NCBI GenBank assembly: GCA_913776825.1
Contig: CAJYPV010000013.1
Coordinates: 1 to 64,000, forward strand
Direction of reading: 5' to 3'
Length of the DNA stretch: 64,000 nucleotides
Source of the DNA: Burkholderiaceae bacterium
GTDB taxonomy: Bacteria > Pseudomonadota > Gammaproteobacteria > Burkholderiales > Burkholderiaceae_C
Part shown: positions 1-8,200 of the stretch, in pieces
Position numbering within the stretch: position 1 is the first letter of the stretch
Layout: every line of letters begins with the position of its first letter
Position numbers and translations under genes: made by a program
The notes under the pieces: model-generated
Told to the model about the DNA's origin: nothing
Databases searched by the model: none
Seen by the model: the letters and a program-made list of their open reading frames with translations, nothing else

Positions 1-77
1 TACTCCCCTCGGTGCTCCTGCACCATCCTCACGGCACGCTCGCGCACCTCGGGTGAGAACTTGTTCGACTTGCTCAT
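1..77 (-). CDS. IS3-family transposase OrfA, N-terminal fragment (cut by window edge)
   Basis: Twenty-five codons are visible, reading MSKSNKFSPEVRERAVRMVQ and then EHRGEY. This is the conserved start of the OrfA protein of IS3-family elements, whose helix-turn-helix domain binds the terminal repeats. OrfA is normally 85-110 residues and is joined by a -1 frameshift to the DDE integrase OrfB; both lie outside the window. The ATG at 77 is preceded on the minus strand by GAGAGGATTGAGCC, which contains a reasonable ribosome-binding site. No stop or frameshift occurs in the visible part. Confidence 0.85.
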   Translation of the reverse strand, partial: MSKSNKFSPEVRERAVRMVQEHRGE

Positions 78-127
78 GGCTCAATCCTCTCAGAGTGTTG
101 AGCCTCCTCAAAATCCGGGGCGCTTCA
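1..127 (-). mobile_element. End of an IS3-family insertion sequence (rest lies outside the window)
   Basis: Reading leftwards from about position 127, the minus strand begins TGAAGCGCCCCGG, a form typical of IS3-family terminal inverted repeats. After about 50 bases of leader comes the start of an orfA-type transposase gene. The element continues beyond the left edge, so whether it is intact cannot be seen. Chromosomal sequence resumes at about 128. The exact end base is uncertain because the other terminal repeat is not available for comparison. Confidence 0.75.
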
Positions 128-328
128 GGATCGCTGATTCGACAGTTGTACGACAGGTCAGAGCATGGGTGCATTAGCCCCGATGCAAACCACAGCAGGC
201 CAGTGCTACGCTGGACATTCCGGACGCGACGGCAGGGCTCAAGGAGCTGCTAGAGAAGGACCAGTGCACGGGCCCCGAGAGGTTGAGAGCGTTTGGCGCT
301 GAGAGCGGCAACAGGGAGAGGGCCGAAA

Positions 329-1507
329 ATGATTCTGGGATGGAAAACGCGGATAGGGTTGGTGTTGTCCGGCGTGTGGCTTTGCTTGGTATTCATGCTT
401 GCCGAAGATCACCACTGGGTGCAGCTGATTTTCGGGGTGGGCATGTTGCCGCTGGTCATCCTCTGGGGCATTGTCTGGGCAGTTTCTGGCTGGCGCGCGC
501 AGCGCCCCCGTTCGACGAGGGAGGGCAGTTCCGATCCTGCCAAGGCACGCCCCAGGATCAGGTCGGCTGCCATAGTGGCCGCCTGTCTAGTAGTCGGTGT
601 CGTGTGCGCGAACTGGCAGTACAGATTGGCCGGACACGAAGGGCCTACTCCAGTTGCCTTCTGGCTTGGCGAGTGGATGGTGTGGGGGCTGCTCTCCTAT
701 GTGGCATTCCGGGCCATCCCGCGACTAGCTTTCGGTCTGGCCCCACTTTTCGCAGCGTTGGTCGTGGCTGGCGGCGTGAACTTCAAGGCCTATCAAACTC
801 TGTCGTTTGAACGTGAGGTCAAAGAGTCGATTGCAAAGGCAGCCCCCTTGATCAGCCGGATTGATGGTGGCGCGAATGTGTCTGACGACGAGATTAGGCG
901 GGCACAACTCGGCATCTTTGAGCCGCTGATCTTGGCAAAGGTGGCAAATACTAGGGAAGTCTTGGCCATCAGCAACAGGCACGAGAGCGCGGTTGCCCAA
1001 CTAGAACCGGATCAATGGTTTACCCCTGCATCGCTCTCGACTTCCGAAAGTCGCCAGCAGGTGTTGCTTAGGTTGGCGCAGTCCAAGCAGGAGGTCGACG
1101 ACTACAAGGCGCAAATGGAGTCCGCCGCCGCTCGGTCGCGGCTGAGCGTTAAGGCACTCAGCGCTCAGATGCCGAAAGAGTTGGGAGACGGCGTCGTGAG
1201 GGGTTTCGACGATAGGGCGGCGTTTCTCGCGGCTTTCGTGCGTGAATACGCCGAGGCGTCAAATCAGATGGTTGATGCGACCGCTGAGCTTCTCACGGCC
1301 CTCGAGAACGCTCCCCGCAGCTTTGTCATCGTTAAAGGCCCGCCACAAAGCATCCAGTTCAAGGATCAAGCAGCGCTTGACACCTATCGGGGACAGATGG
1401 CCAGGGTGGCCGCAGCAGCCGAGAGAATTCAGAAAGCGCGGCTTTCGCTTTTGAGTGCCAGCCGCCGCGGCAATGATGAGCTGAGCGATTTCCTTGAGAA
1501 GCGTTAG
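329..1507 (+). CDS. Hypothetical membrane protein with cytoplasmic coiled-coil-like C-terminal region
   Basis: I do not recognise this 392-residue protein. The ATG at 329 is chosen over one at 293 because GGGAGAGGG lies just upstream and a hydrophobic helix starts at once. Four hydrophobic segments fall in the first 145 residues (about 7-22, 28-48, 80-97 and 112-142). The remaining ~250 residues are soluble, alanine-rich and largely helical, with charged heptad-like stretches around 240-280 and 350-390. No catalytic motif is evident. It stands alone next to an IS3-family end in an accessory region, so it may have been acquired by transfer; a membrane sensor or defence-associated protein would fit, but nothing in the sequence proves this. 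Confidence 0.7.
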   Translation: MILGWKTRIGLVLSGVWLCLVFMLAEDHHWVQLIFGVGMLPLVILWGIVWAVSGWRAQRPRSTREGSSDPAKARPRIRSAAIVAACLVVGVVCANWQYRLAGHEGPTPVAFWLGEWMVWGLLSYVAFRAIPRLAFGLAPLFAALVVAGGVNFKAYQTLSFEREVKESIAKAAPLISRIDGGANVSDDEIRRAQLGIFEPLILAKVANTREVLAISNRHESAVAQLEPDQWFTPASLSTSESRQQVLLRLAQSKQEVDDYKAQMESAAARSRLSVKALSAQMPKELGDGVVRGFDDRAAFLAAFVREYAEASNQMVDATAELLTALENAPRSFVIVKGPPQSIQFKDQAALDTYRGQMARVAAAAERIQKARLSLLSASRRGNDELSDFLEKR

Positions 1508-2102
1508 TCGCTTGTGCAAGCTTTTGCCGCGAAGAGCGGGCCTTCGCCTGCACACGCTGAGCGCGGTCAGTGAGCCAAACGGCTACCTCGCCGCTATGCC
1601 ATGAAGTCATCCTAGGCAACAGCTTGACCGGTTGCGAAGACTCACCGGCCCCACCTAGAGCCAACGGCGGGGCCACTACGCAGCGATGCCCGGTTGGGGA
1701 AACAAATGGGGGAATGAGAGGTGCTTCACCACAAGGAAACCTAACATCTATGCGGTCTGGCGGTCTACGTTCTAATTCTTCCGGGCCTTCGTGCGCACGG
1801 ACTAGAGGTCTCGAAGCGATTTTTCGCTGATCGTATGGATGGGCATCGCGCCCGCCACCCCGGCATGGCCCCCCCAGTGTGTTGATGCCCTTGTCAACGG
1901 CGCGCCTACCAGCCCCATCATGTCCGAACCCGACCCGACCCGACCCGACCCGACCCGACCTCGCCCGACCAGATTCGATTCGATTCGATTCGATTCGATT
2001 CGACCCGCCACGCCCCCGTGATAATCGCCGCCGTCCTTGAGCCCCCAGACACGAGGGGAAGCAACGTCAGACTTCCCCGAGCGAGCCCAAGGGAGGAGTG
2101 CA
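1508..2102. other. Gene-poor stretch with two adjacent pentanucleotide repeat tracts
   Basis: No convincing gene is visible in these 595 bases; short frames in several phases lack ribosome-binding sites. The notable content is the repeat pair listed separately at 1927-2004. A small inverted repeat (GCGA-TTTT-TCGC) lies near 1818-1828. Confidence 0.5.
1927..2004. repeat. Adjacent (CCCGA)n and (TTCGA)n pentanucleotide tandem repeats
   Basis: From about 1927 to 1950 the unit CCCGA is repeated almost perfectly. After an imperfect link (about 1951-1973) a second array with unit TTCGA (GATTC in another phase) runs to about 2001 and ends in CGACCCG. The two units differ only by CC to TT, which suggests one array diverged from the other. 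A five-base period is not a multiple of three, so changes in copy number would shift any overlapping frame. No overlapping gene is credible. Confidence 0.9.
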
Positions 2103-2417
2103 ATGAATGAGATCCGCAAAGCCGGGCTGAAGCATCTCGTCACCGCAGGCGCGATCGCGCTGTTGATCGAGGCCGTGATGTTCTGGCTCAAAGATCATGG
2201 CTGGTCCATCGCCGGGATCGGTTGGGCCATTCCGGCAGCCCTGGCGCTGACTGGGCTCATCCAGCTGGTCTCGGGCGTCCCATTTTTGGAGCTGTCCAAT
2301 CGCTGGGACAGCCTGAAAGGCTGGCAGCGCGGCATCCTCGGAACGCTCATCGTCATCGTGGCTGTCGCGCTGATGATGCTGGGCTTCTTCGCGATTGCGA
2401 TCTTGTTCCTGAGCTGA
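2103..2417 (+). CDS. Small hypothetical inner-membrane protein (3 TM segments)
   Basis: This is a 104-residue protein. The ATG at 2103 follows GGGAGGAGTG at 2091-2100, a strong ribosome-binding site, so it is preferred over the in-frame codon at 2037. Hydrophobic segments lie at about 12-27, 37-57 and 78-103, separated by a short loop containing NRWDSLKGWQRG. The arrangement resembles small membrane proteins of unknown function, but no named family is recognised. The gene is isolated, with repeat DNA upstream and no partner downstream. Confidence 0.7.
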   Translation: MNEIRKAGLKHLVTAGAIALLIEAVMFWLKDHGWSIAGIGWAIPAALALTGLIQLVSGVPFLELSNRWDSLKGWQRGILGTLIVIVAVALMMLGFFAIAILFLS

Positions 2418-2744
2418 TTCCGCGAATGGGAGGTGATGGGGGCCTGGAACGGCCGCTTCGTCCCTAAGACAGCCTCCGTCTGCACACTGCGTTGCAACAT
2501 GATTTGCTGGATACAAGCCTATTTGTAGGTTTGCGTTCTGGCTCAAGCCCAGACAGATAGAGCGACGTCAGACAAACCTGCTGCGGCCGGCTACCCCAAA
2601 AAGGTCTTGCTCAAGAGCTGCGTGTTCCGCGTGTGTCTGGCTAAGGTTTCCGAGACCCAACATGCAAAAGACGCTGCGAACGTAGCGGCGCTGCCTAATT
2701 TGCCCAGGATGGGAAATCAGATGGCGCCATATCTTGAATTTAAA
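2418..2744. other. Intergenic stretch without a recognisable gene
   Basis: This lies between the convergent ends of the small membrane protein and the CPBP-like gene. No start with a ribosome-binding site, double-glycine leader or RNA gene was seen. The DNA becomes AT-richer towards 2700. Confidence 0.4.
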
Positions 2745-3230
2745 CTATCTGCCCAATACCTCTAGCGTTCCGGCGATGGTCATCGGAAGATTAAAGAGCG
2801 CGTGCTGTACAAAGATTACAAGGAAAGCAAATTTTGGCCTCGACGCCTGCCAAGACAGGTAGCTCAGGCCCATCGTTGAGAAAAGCGCTAGTGCTGCGAT
2901 CGCACCCCAAGAGACAAAGATCGCATGAATGGCGGCTGCGATTAGTGCTACTATCCCTGTCGATGAAATAATCGAGAATTTATTCCTAAGAAGCGTTAGT
3001 GCGCCGACGGTTAGAATATTCTCAATGAGTGGTGCAACAATTAGCCCCCCAAATATGATGTCCCCGGCTGATTCGTGCGTGCGATTATATGGTGACCGCT
3101 CTGCATAGAGGGAAATTGGAAACAATATTGCTGCCGAGAAACACCAGGCCAATATGGCTGAAATTGTAGAAAATTTAACCCACTGAGCGAGTTCGATAAA
3201 TCTTTTGAAGCGTTTGGTTATTAACTGCAT
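2745..3230 (-). CDS. CPBP-like integral membrane protein, candidate bacteriocin immunity protein
   Basis: This 161-residue protein is almost entirely hydrophobic, with about five membrane segments. Three motifs match the CPBP (CAAX protease and bacteriocin-processing, Abi) family in order: APLIEN at 66-71 in place of the canonical EExxxR, a histidine in AAAIHAIF at 102, and HxxxN in VQHALFN at 143-147. The second glutamate of motif 1 is replaced by asparagine, so protease activity may be reduced or absent. The family is known to give self-immunity to producers of double-glycine bacteriocins. The gene lies directly downstream of such a peptide gene on the same strand, separated by a hairpin. 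The ATG at 3230 lacks a clear ribosome-binding site. AT content is higher than in the surrounding genes, which fits horizontal transfer. Confidence 0.6.
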   Translation of the reverse strand: MQLITKRFKRFIELAQWVKFSTISAILAWCFSAAILFPISLYAERSPYNRTHESAGDIIFGGLIVAPLIENILTVGALTLLRNKFSIISSTGIVALIAAAIHAIFVSWGAIAALALFSTMGLSYLSWQASRPKFAFLVIFVQHALFNLPMTIAGTLEVLGR

Positions 3231-3240
3231 TATTCATGCG

Positions 3241-3266
3241 AAATGAGGCCCTTGCGGGCCTCATTT
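3241..3266 (-). terminator. Perfect 11-bp hairpin between bacteriocin and immunity-type genes
   Basis: AAATGAGGCCC and GGGCCTCATTT form an uninterrupted 11-bp stem around a 4-base loop. On the minus strand the hairpin begins 3 bases after the peptide gene's stop and ends 10 bases before the CPBP-like gene. There is no long T tract, so it may be a leaky terminator or an mRNA-stabilising structure. That placement would give more precursor message than downstream message. Confidence 0.7.
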
Positions 3267-3269
3267 AAA

Positions 3270-3449
3270 TTAGCCGAACGTGCCGGCGCCTGATCCCGCG
3301 CCCATGGCAAAGTCAGCCGCTGCGCCCGAGTTTTTGTAGCCTTGTACTGCGTCCCAAGCGGCATCCATCAGCTTGCCTGCCACCCATCCACCAAACAATC
3401 CTCGTCCACCACTGACCTCGTCCAGTTCATCCAGGGTCAGCTCTCGCAT
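3270..3449 (-). CDS. Double-glycine-leader bacteriocin (class II microcin-like) precursor
   Basis: This is a 59-residue peptide on the minus strand. Residues 1-15 read MRELTLDELDEVSGG, a textbook double-glycine leader with hydrophobics spaced before the Gly-Gly. Leaders of this kind are cut by the C39 peptidase domain of a dedicated ABC exporter. The predicted mature part (16-59, 44 residues) begins RGLFGGWVAGKLMDAAWDAV and is Gly/Ala-rich, cysteine-free, amphipathic and rich in GxxxG-like spacing, like unmodified class II or two-peptide bacteriocins. The CPBP-like gene follows on the same strand. No C39 exporter is in the window, so one would have to be encoded elsewhere. The ribosome-binding site is weak (AAAGGCGAG, about 16 bases upstream), but no alternative in-frame start is near. 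Antibacterial activity is inference. Confidence 0.8.
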   Translation of the reverse strand: MRELTLDELDEVSGGRGLFGGWVAGKLMDAAWDAVQGYKNSGAAADFAMGAGSGAGTFG

Positions 3450-3526
3450 TTCGTTCGTGTATTTCTCGCCTTTCGTTTTAAAAGTCCCACCCGGATATCC
3501 AGAAGGCTCTTTGGGGTGGGGTCCTA

Positions 3527-3535
3527 TTTATACCA
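3527..3535 (-). promoter_or_regulatory. Candidate extended -10 promoter for the bacteriocin module
   Basis: The minus strand reads TGGTATAAA, a TGn-extended -10 element, about 78 bases upstream of the peptide start. No good -35 element sits at 17 bases. An imperfect inverted repeat (CCCACCC/GGGTGGG) lies between it and the gene. This is only a sequence-likeness call. Confidence 0.3.
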
Positions 3536-3614
3536 ATTCTTGATTGCTTGAGGCATCCAACAAGTGGGTGGTGTTGTAATATTTTTGACGTTAGGCTCTC
3601 GATATCATAATTGG

Positions 3615-3887
3615 TCAAAAAGTGAAACTGTAAGATCTGTCAGTACTGCCGAGTAGAGTGCTGCTGGGGGATTTGCGAAACAGTAATTCTTGGAAGACAG
3701 CGGGTTGGAGGTCTTGACCGTGTTGCTCCTTGAACTCCGTCTCGGTCGAGTATTGAAGGATGATGTGCGGCCTAATCTAGTCGCAGTACCGGCGCCAGGA
3801 CTCAATGACGACGTTGGCATCATGCCGCAAGCGGAACCATTCGACAGACAGTTACTCATCGCGGAACCTGCCGTTGAAGCTTTTGTC
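3615..3887 (-). pseudogene. Decayed C-terminal part of an IS3-family transposase (OrfB)
   Basis: In one continuous minus-strand frame the segment reads DKSFNGRFRDE, stop, LSVEWFRLRHDANVVIESWR, then RYCD, stop, IRPH, followed by TETEFKEQHGQ. This matches the end of the IS3 integrase core, with the pattern FNGRxRDECLxxxWF then WRxxYNxxRPHSSLG. Two in-frame stops are present (3852-3854 and 3777-3779), another stop lies just upstream at 3900, and there is no room for the DDE N-terminal part. It is therefore a non-functional relic. It lies upstream of the bacteriocin gene and, with the IS3-family end at 1-127, brackets the accessory block. Confidence 0.8.
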
Positions 3888-4143
3888 GGCACCGTTCCGT
3901 CATTCCTCACCTTATAACAATTGCCCCGGACGGGCGAAACGCCCCGCGATTCGCAATGTCATGATGGCCCACAGGGATGCTCATAGAGCGCAAAGCCCAG
4001 CGCCCCGCGAAACAGACCTAGGATGCTCAGCGAGCCCCTAATGCCTGTTCCCCGACACGGTTGAGTTCATCAGCGTCCAGCCAATTCGCCAGATCACTCG
4101 TCAGAGCGGCTGTACCGTGCGCCCTCGACAGATTCCCGTCCAC

Positions 4144-4205
4144 ATCGCTTCCTCAGGCACCGCTTCGCATCCGCACCCCGCGGCCCGCTTTGGCCGCGAC
4201 ACCAT
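4144..4205 (+). promoter_or_regulatory. Near-perfect PIP box (hrpII-type promoter) upstream of papain-like effector candidate
   Basis: ATCGC at 4144-4148, then exactly 15 bases, then TTCGC at 4164-4168, then 31 bases, then CACCAT at 4200-4205. The known PIP/hrpII promoter bound by the AraC-type activators HrpB (Ralstonia) and HrpX (Xanthomonas) is TTCGC-N15-TTCGC-N30-32-YANNNT. Only the first base of the first half-site departs from consensus. The coding start is 72 bases downstream of the -10 element. Confidence 0.7.
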
Positions 4206-4277
4206 GTCGCACGACAACCACCCTCTCCGTGGCGCTTGTCGTCATGCGGTTGTCGCAACCTCCAAGCGGTCCGTCCC

Positions 4278-5102
4278 ATGAAAATCAATTCGTCCCATCA
4301 GGAAGCGCGGCTTCCTACGTCTGACAGCGCGTCCAAGACGCCCAGCCTGTCGAGCCAACCCAGCCCGGCTCGACCTTCGGCCAGCGGCGAAGGACCGCTC
4401 GGCCAATTGAAGGCGCGCAATGCCCCCGCGTCGACGGCCGGCGCGCCGCCCGTGCGCGCAGAGTTGCCCAACGCCGGCGCGGCGTTTGGTGCGCGGCATC
4501 GCAGTCACCATTCGAGCCATCATTCCTATTCGCACGGCAGTTCCAACCACTCGCACCACTCGCAATATCCGCAGTACTCCCAGCAGCCGCAGTACTCGCA
4601 GCAGCCGCAGTACTCGCAATCGCAGTACGCCCAACAACCGGCCGCTCCGCAGACGACGCCGTTCCACGCCGGCACGCAGAATGATTGCAGCCTGCACACG
4701 ATCGCGGCGATGACCGGCTGGTCGGAACAGCAGGTGGTGCAGTCCCTGGGACTGACGCAGCAGCAGATTCAGCACATCAGTGCGCACGGCATGCAGCCGA
4801 ACGACTTCACCGCAGCGCTCCGGCACCTCAACGGCAACAACGGCACGGTGCATCACCGTCAAGGCTCGCCGAACTCGTTCGCCTCCAGCCTGCCGCATCT
4901 GCAGGACGGCGGCCAATTCGCGCTCGGCATGGAGCGCAACTCAGGCATCGGCCACTTGGTCTCGGCGCAACGCCATGGGAATCAGCTCGTCGTGACCGAT
5001 CGCCAGTCCGGCCAGCAGATGACGTTCAACAGCCAGCAAGACCTGCAGAACTATCTGAGCCAGAGCGGCGCGTCACGCATCCACACTTGGTACAACCAGT
5101 AA
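4278..5102 (+). CDS. Candidate type III effector with C-terminal papain-like Cys-His-Asp domain
   Basis: This is a 274-residue protein. Residues 1-75 are Ser/Pro/Ala-rich and disordered, as in type III secretion signals. Residues 74-120 are His/Ser-rich and then Gln/Tyr/Pro-rich with tandem QYSQQP units. Residues 125-274 form a compact domain with a likely triad: Cys137 (TQNDCSLHTIAAMTG), His226 (GIGHLVSAQ) and Asp241 (VVTDRQSGQ). This order fits papain-like folds. The DxQxG after the last residue resembles glutamine-deamidase toxins and effectors (Tox-PL, OspI-like) as much as C39 peptidases. A near-perfect PIP promoter precedes the gene, there is no Sec signal, and a strong hairpin follows. 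The start at 4278 is favoured over an upstream codon at 4236, which has no ribosome-binding site. The effector role and the enzyme class are inference. Confidence 0.7.
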   Translation: MKINSSHQEARLPTSDSASKTPSLSSQPSPARPSASGEGPLGQLKARNAPASTAGAPPVRAELPNAGAAFGARHRSHHSSHHSYSHGSSNHSHHSQYPQYSQQPQYSQQPQYSQSQYAQQPAAPQTTPFHAGTQNDCSLHTIAAMTGWSEQQVVQSLGLTQQQIQHISAHGMQPNDFTAALRHLNGNNGTVHHRQGSPNSFASSLPHLQDGGQFALGMERNSGIGHLVSAQRHGNQLVVTDRQSGQQMTFNSQQDLQNYLSQSGASRIHTWYNQ

Positions 5103-5122
5103 GGCGACGCGAACGTCCTGCG

Positions 5123-5168
5123 GTCAACCCGCAGCGGCCTCGTTCGACGAGCCGCTGCGGGTGTTGAC
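5123..5168. terminator. Strong bidirectional hairpin between convergent genes
   Basis: GTCAACCCGCAGCGGC pairs with GCCGCTGCGGGTGTTGAC, allowing a two-base bulge, around a 12-base loop. It begins 20 bases after the papain-like gene's stop and faces the end of the hybrid kinase gene. No T tract follows, as is usual in this high-GC DNA. Confidence 0.65.
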
Positions 5169-5260
5169 GCTCGCCACGAGCCGCGCGGTCAGTCGCGGGC
5201 TCACGCACAGGCCGAAGTGCGAGAAAGGCAGCGCTGCGAAGCGTGCGGCAATCCGTCCGA

Positions 5261-8200
5261 TCACGCGACCGGCACGACAGGCGCCGCCGGCATCCGCTCC
5301 AGCCACCTGAGCAACAGCGCATACAGCACCGCCGGATCCACCGGCTTGCTGACGAAATCATCCATGCCGGCCGCCCGACACTGCGCCCGGTCGTCTTCGA
5401 AGGCATTGGCCGTCATGGCGATGATCGGCAGCGCGGCGGAATCCCGATGCGCTCGAATCGCGCGGGTCGCGTCCAGTCCGTCTCGCCGGGGCATTTGCAT
5501 GTCCATCATCACCAGCACGTAATCGCGCGCCAAGGCCATTTGCACGGCGGCCTCGCCGTCCTCGGCATGGTCGACCCGCAGCCCCGCGTCCTCCAGCAGC
5601 GCTTGGGCCACTTCGGCATTGACGGCGTTGTCCTCGGCCAGCAGCACGCGGGCGCCACGATGACGCTGCCGCAGCGCCTCCCTGGCGTCCATCGGCGCGG
5701 TCGGCGCCATCAGGCGCACCACCGCGCCTTGCCGACCCAGTCGCGCCGTGAACCAGAACTTGCTGCCGACGCCGGGAATGCTGCTCACCCCCACATCGCC
5801 ACCCATCAACAGCGCCAGTCGGCGCGTGATGGCCAGGCCTAGGCCGGTGCCGCCGGCGAGGCGGGTGGTCGATGGGTCCGCCTGTTCGAAGGCCTCGAAC
5901 AGGCGCGGGATCACCGAAGCGTCGATGCCGATGCCGGTGTCCTGCACCTCGAAGCGCAGCAGCACGCTGTCCTCGTCCTGCTCGAGCAGGTGGGCCCGCA
6001 GCCAGATCTCGCCGCGCTCGGTGAACTTGATCGCATTGCTGGCGTAGTTCAGCAAGGCCTGCTGGAGACGAGTGGGATCGCCCATCAGCAGCGGCGGCAT
6101 CGCCCCGACATCACTCAGCAGCCGCAGCGATTTCTGCTCCGCGCGTTCGGCCATCATCGCCAGCACCTGCGCCACCGTCGCACGCACATCCACCGGCGCC
6201 GATTCCAGCATCATCTTGCCGGCCTCGATCTTCGACAGATCGAGCACATCGTTGAGGATCTCCAGCAGATGCTTCGCGGCGGATTCCAGCTTCAGCAGTC
6301 GATCGGTCTGCCGATCGCTGAGCGCTTCGCTGCGGATCAAATGCGCCATGCCGATCATCGCGTTCAGCGGCGTGCGGATCTCGTGGCTCATGTTGGCGAG
6401 AAACGCCGTCTTCGCCACATTCGCGGCCTGCGCCTGCTCGCTGGCTTCGGCCAATTGACGGGTGCGGCGCTCCACCGTCTCTTCCAGTTGCAGTTGATGG
6501 GCAATCAGCGCCTGCTGCGCGGACTGCCTTGCCGCCTCGCGATCGAAGTTGTCCAGGGCGAAGCTGACATTGGCGGCCAGGTCGACCAGCAGCCACTTGG
6601 TTTCGTCGTCGAAGGACTGCCGGTCCCGCGCGCAGATCGTCAGCGCGCCGACCAACTGGTGGCCGCGACGCACCGGCAGCGAGGCCCAGCCGCCGGGCGC
6701 CGAGCCCGGTGCCGGATCGGATGCCGCGTGGGGCCCGGCCGGCGCGCCACCGACCGATTCCAGATCACGGCTCCACACCGGCCGGCCGGTCTGAATCGCC
6801 AGGCGGGCGGACTCGCGTCCAAAGGGCTGGCCGGACAGCGAGGGCAGGGCGCAAACGTCCGTCTCCGCGCCCGCCTTCGCCTGAAGGATCAGCGCGCCGC
6901 GATCGTCCAGCAGATCCACCCACGCGCAGCGCATGCCGGCAGCTTCCACGATCGCATCGCAGATCGCGCTGAACAGCTCGTCCTGCGTGGCACAGCGGGC
7001 CACCGCCGCATTGCATTGCGATAGGCAAAGGTAAATCCGCGCCTGACGCTCCGCCCGCTTCCGCGCGGCGATGCGCTCGGTGATGTCGCGCGCAATGGTG
7101 GACGCGCCCACGATCCGACCCGACGAATCACGGATCGGCGACACCGCCACCGACACATCCCGTCGAGAGCCATCCCGATGCAGCCGCTCGGTCTGGAAGT
7201 GGGGCACGGCATCGCCGCGGCCGATCGTCTGAAGCAGTTCACGCTCTTCGCCAGTGCGATCCGGCGGCACCAGGCCGGCCATGGATTTCCCGATCGCTTC
7301 CGACGCGGCATAGCCGAACAGACGTTCCGCGCCCCGATTCCAGCTGGTGACGATGCCCTGCAAGGTCTCGCTGACGATCGCGTCTTCAGACGATTCCACC
7401 AGCGATTGCGCGCGATGCAGATCCTCCTCGGCGCGCCGACGTGCCGTCACATCCAGGGCCACGCCGTCCCAGAGCGTCGACTCATCGGCCTGGCGTTGGG
7501 GATGCGAGCGCACATCCAGCCAACGGCTGCGACCGTCGGGCAGGTCGAAACGCAGGGTCACATGGAAGTCGCTCAGATCGGCGGCACTGCGGGCTTCGTC
7601 GGCGGCATAGTGCACACGGTCTTCGGCCGACAGCAAACTGAAGAGCACCTGGGCATCGGCAATCACGTCGGCCGGGCGCAGTCCGAGGGTGCTTTCAATG
7701 CCGACGCTGACATGGTCAAAGCGACCGCGGCCGTCCAGGCGTCGATAGCGGTAGAGAAAGCCGGCCGGCAGGTTGTCGCCCATCGAGCGGAGCTGCCGTT
7801 CGCTGGCCTCCAGCCGCTCGGCGCTCGTGCGGTGATCCCATTCGATGCGCTGCGAATTCATGCTGATCAAGGTCAGCGTGATCAATTGCACCGACAGGAT
7901 CTGCGCCAGCGCATAGACATTGCCAAAGCTCTGGATCGATTCGTAGGCGGTGCTGATGTTCGCCAGCTCCTGCGCCGCGCGGCCCAGGGTGATCGTGGCG
8001 AAAAGCAACAGCCACAAGGCCAGCAGCACATCATTGGAGCCGAAGTGCGGCGGGCGCCGGCGCAGCACGACCATCATCGTGCCGAGATTGATGGCGCCCG
8101 TCAGCACGCAATAGGTGACGATGCGCGCGGACAGTTGCGCCGGGTCGATGCTGAGGTAAGCGAAGGGCAGCAGGAACAGCAGACCGATGGCCAGCTCCAG

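Noticed and set aside
1802..2191. A 129-codon minus-strand frame across the pentanucleotide repeats
   Set aside because: It consists mainly of translated repeats and overlaps the start of a better-supported plus-strand gene.
3605..3910. A 101-codon minus-strand open frame within the IS3 relic
   Set aside because: The conserved transposase sequence is in another frame, interrupted by two stops, so this open frame is incidental.
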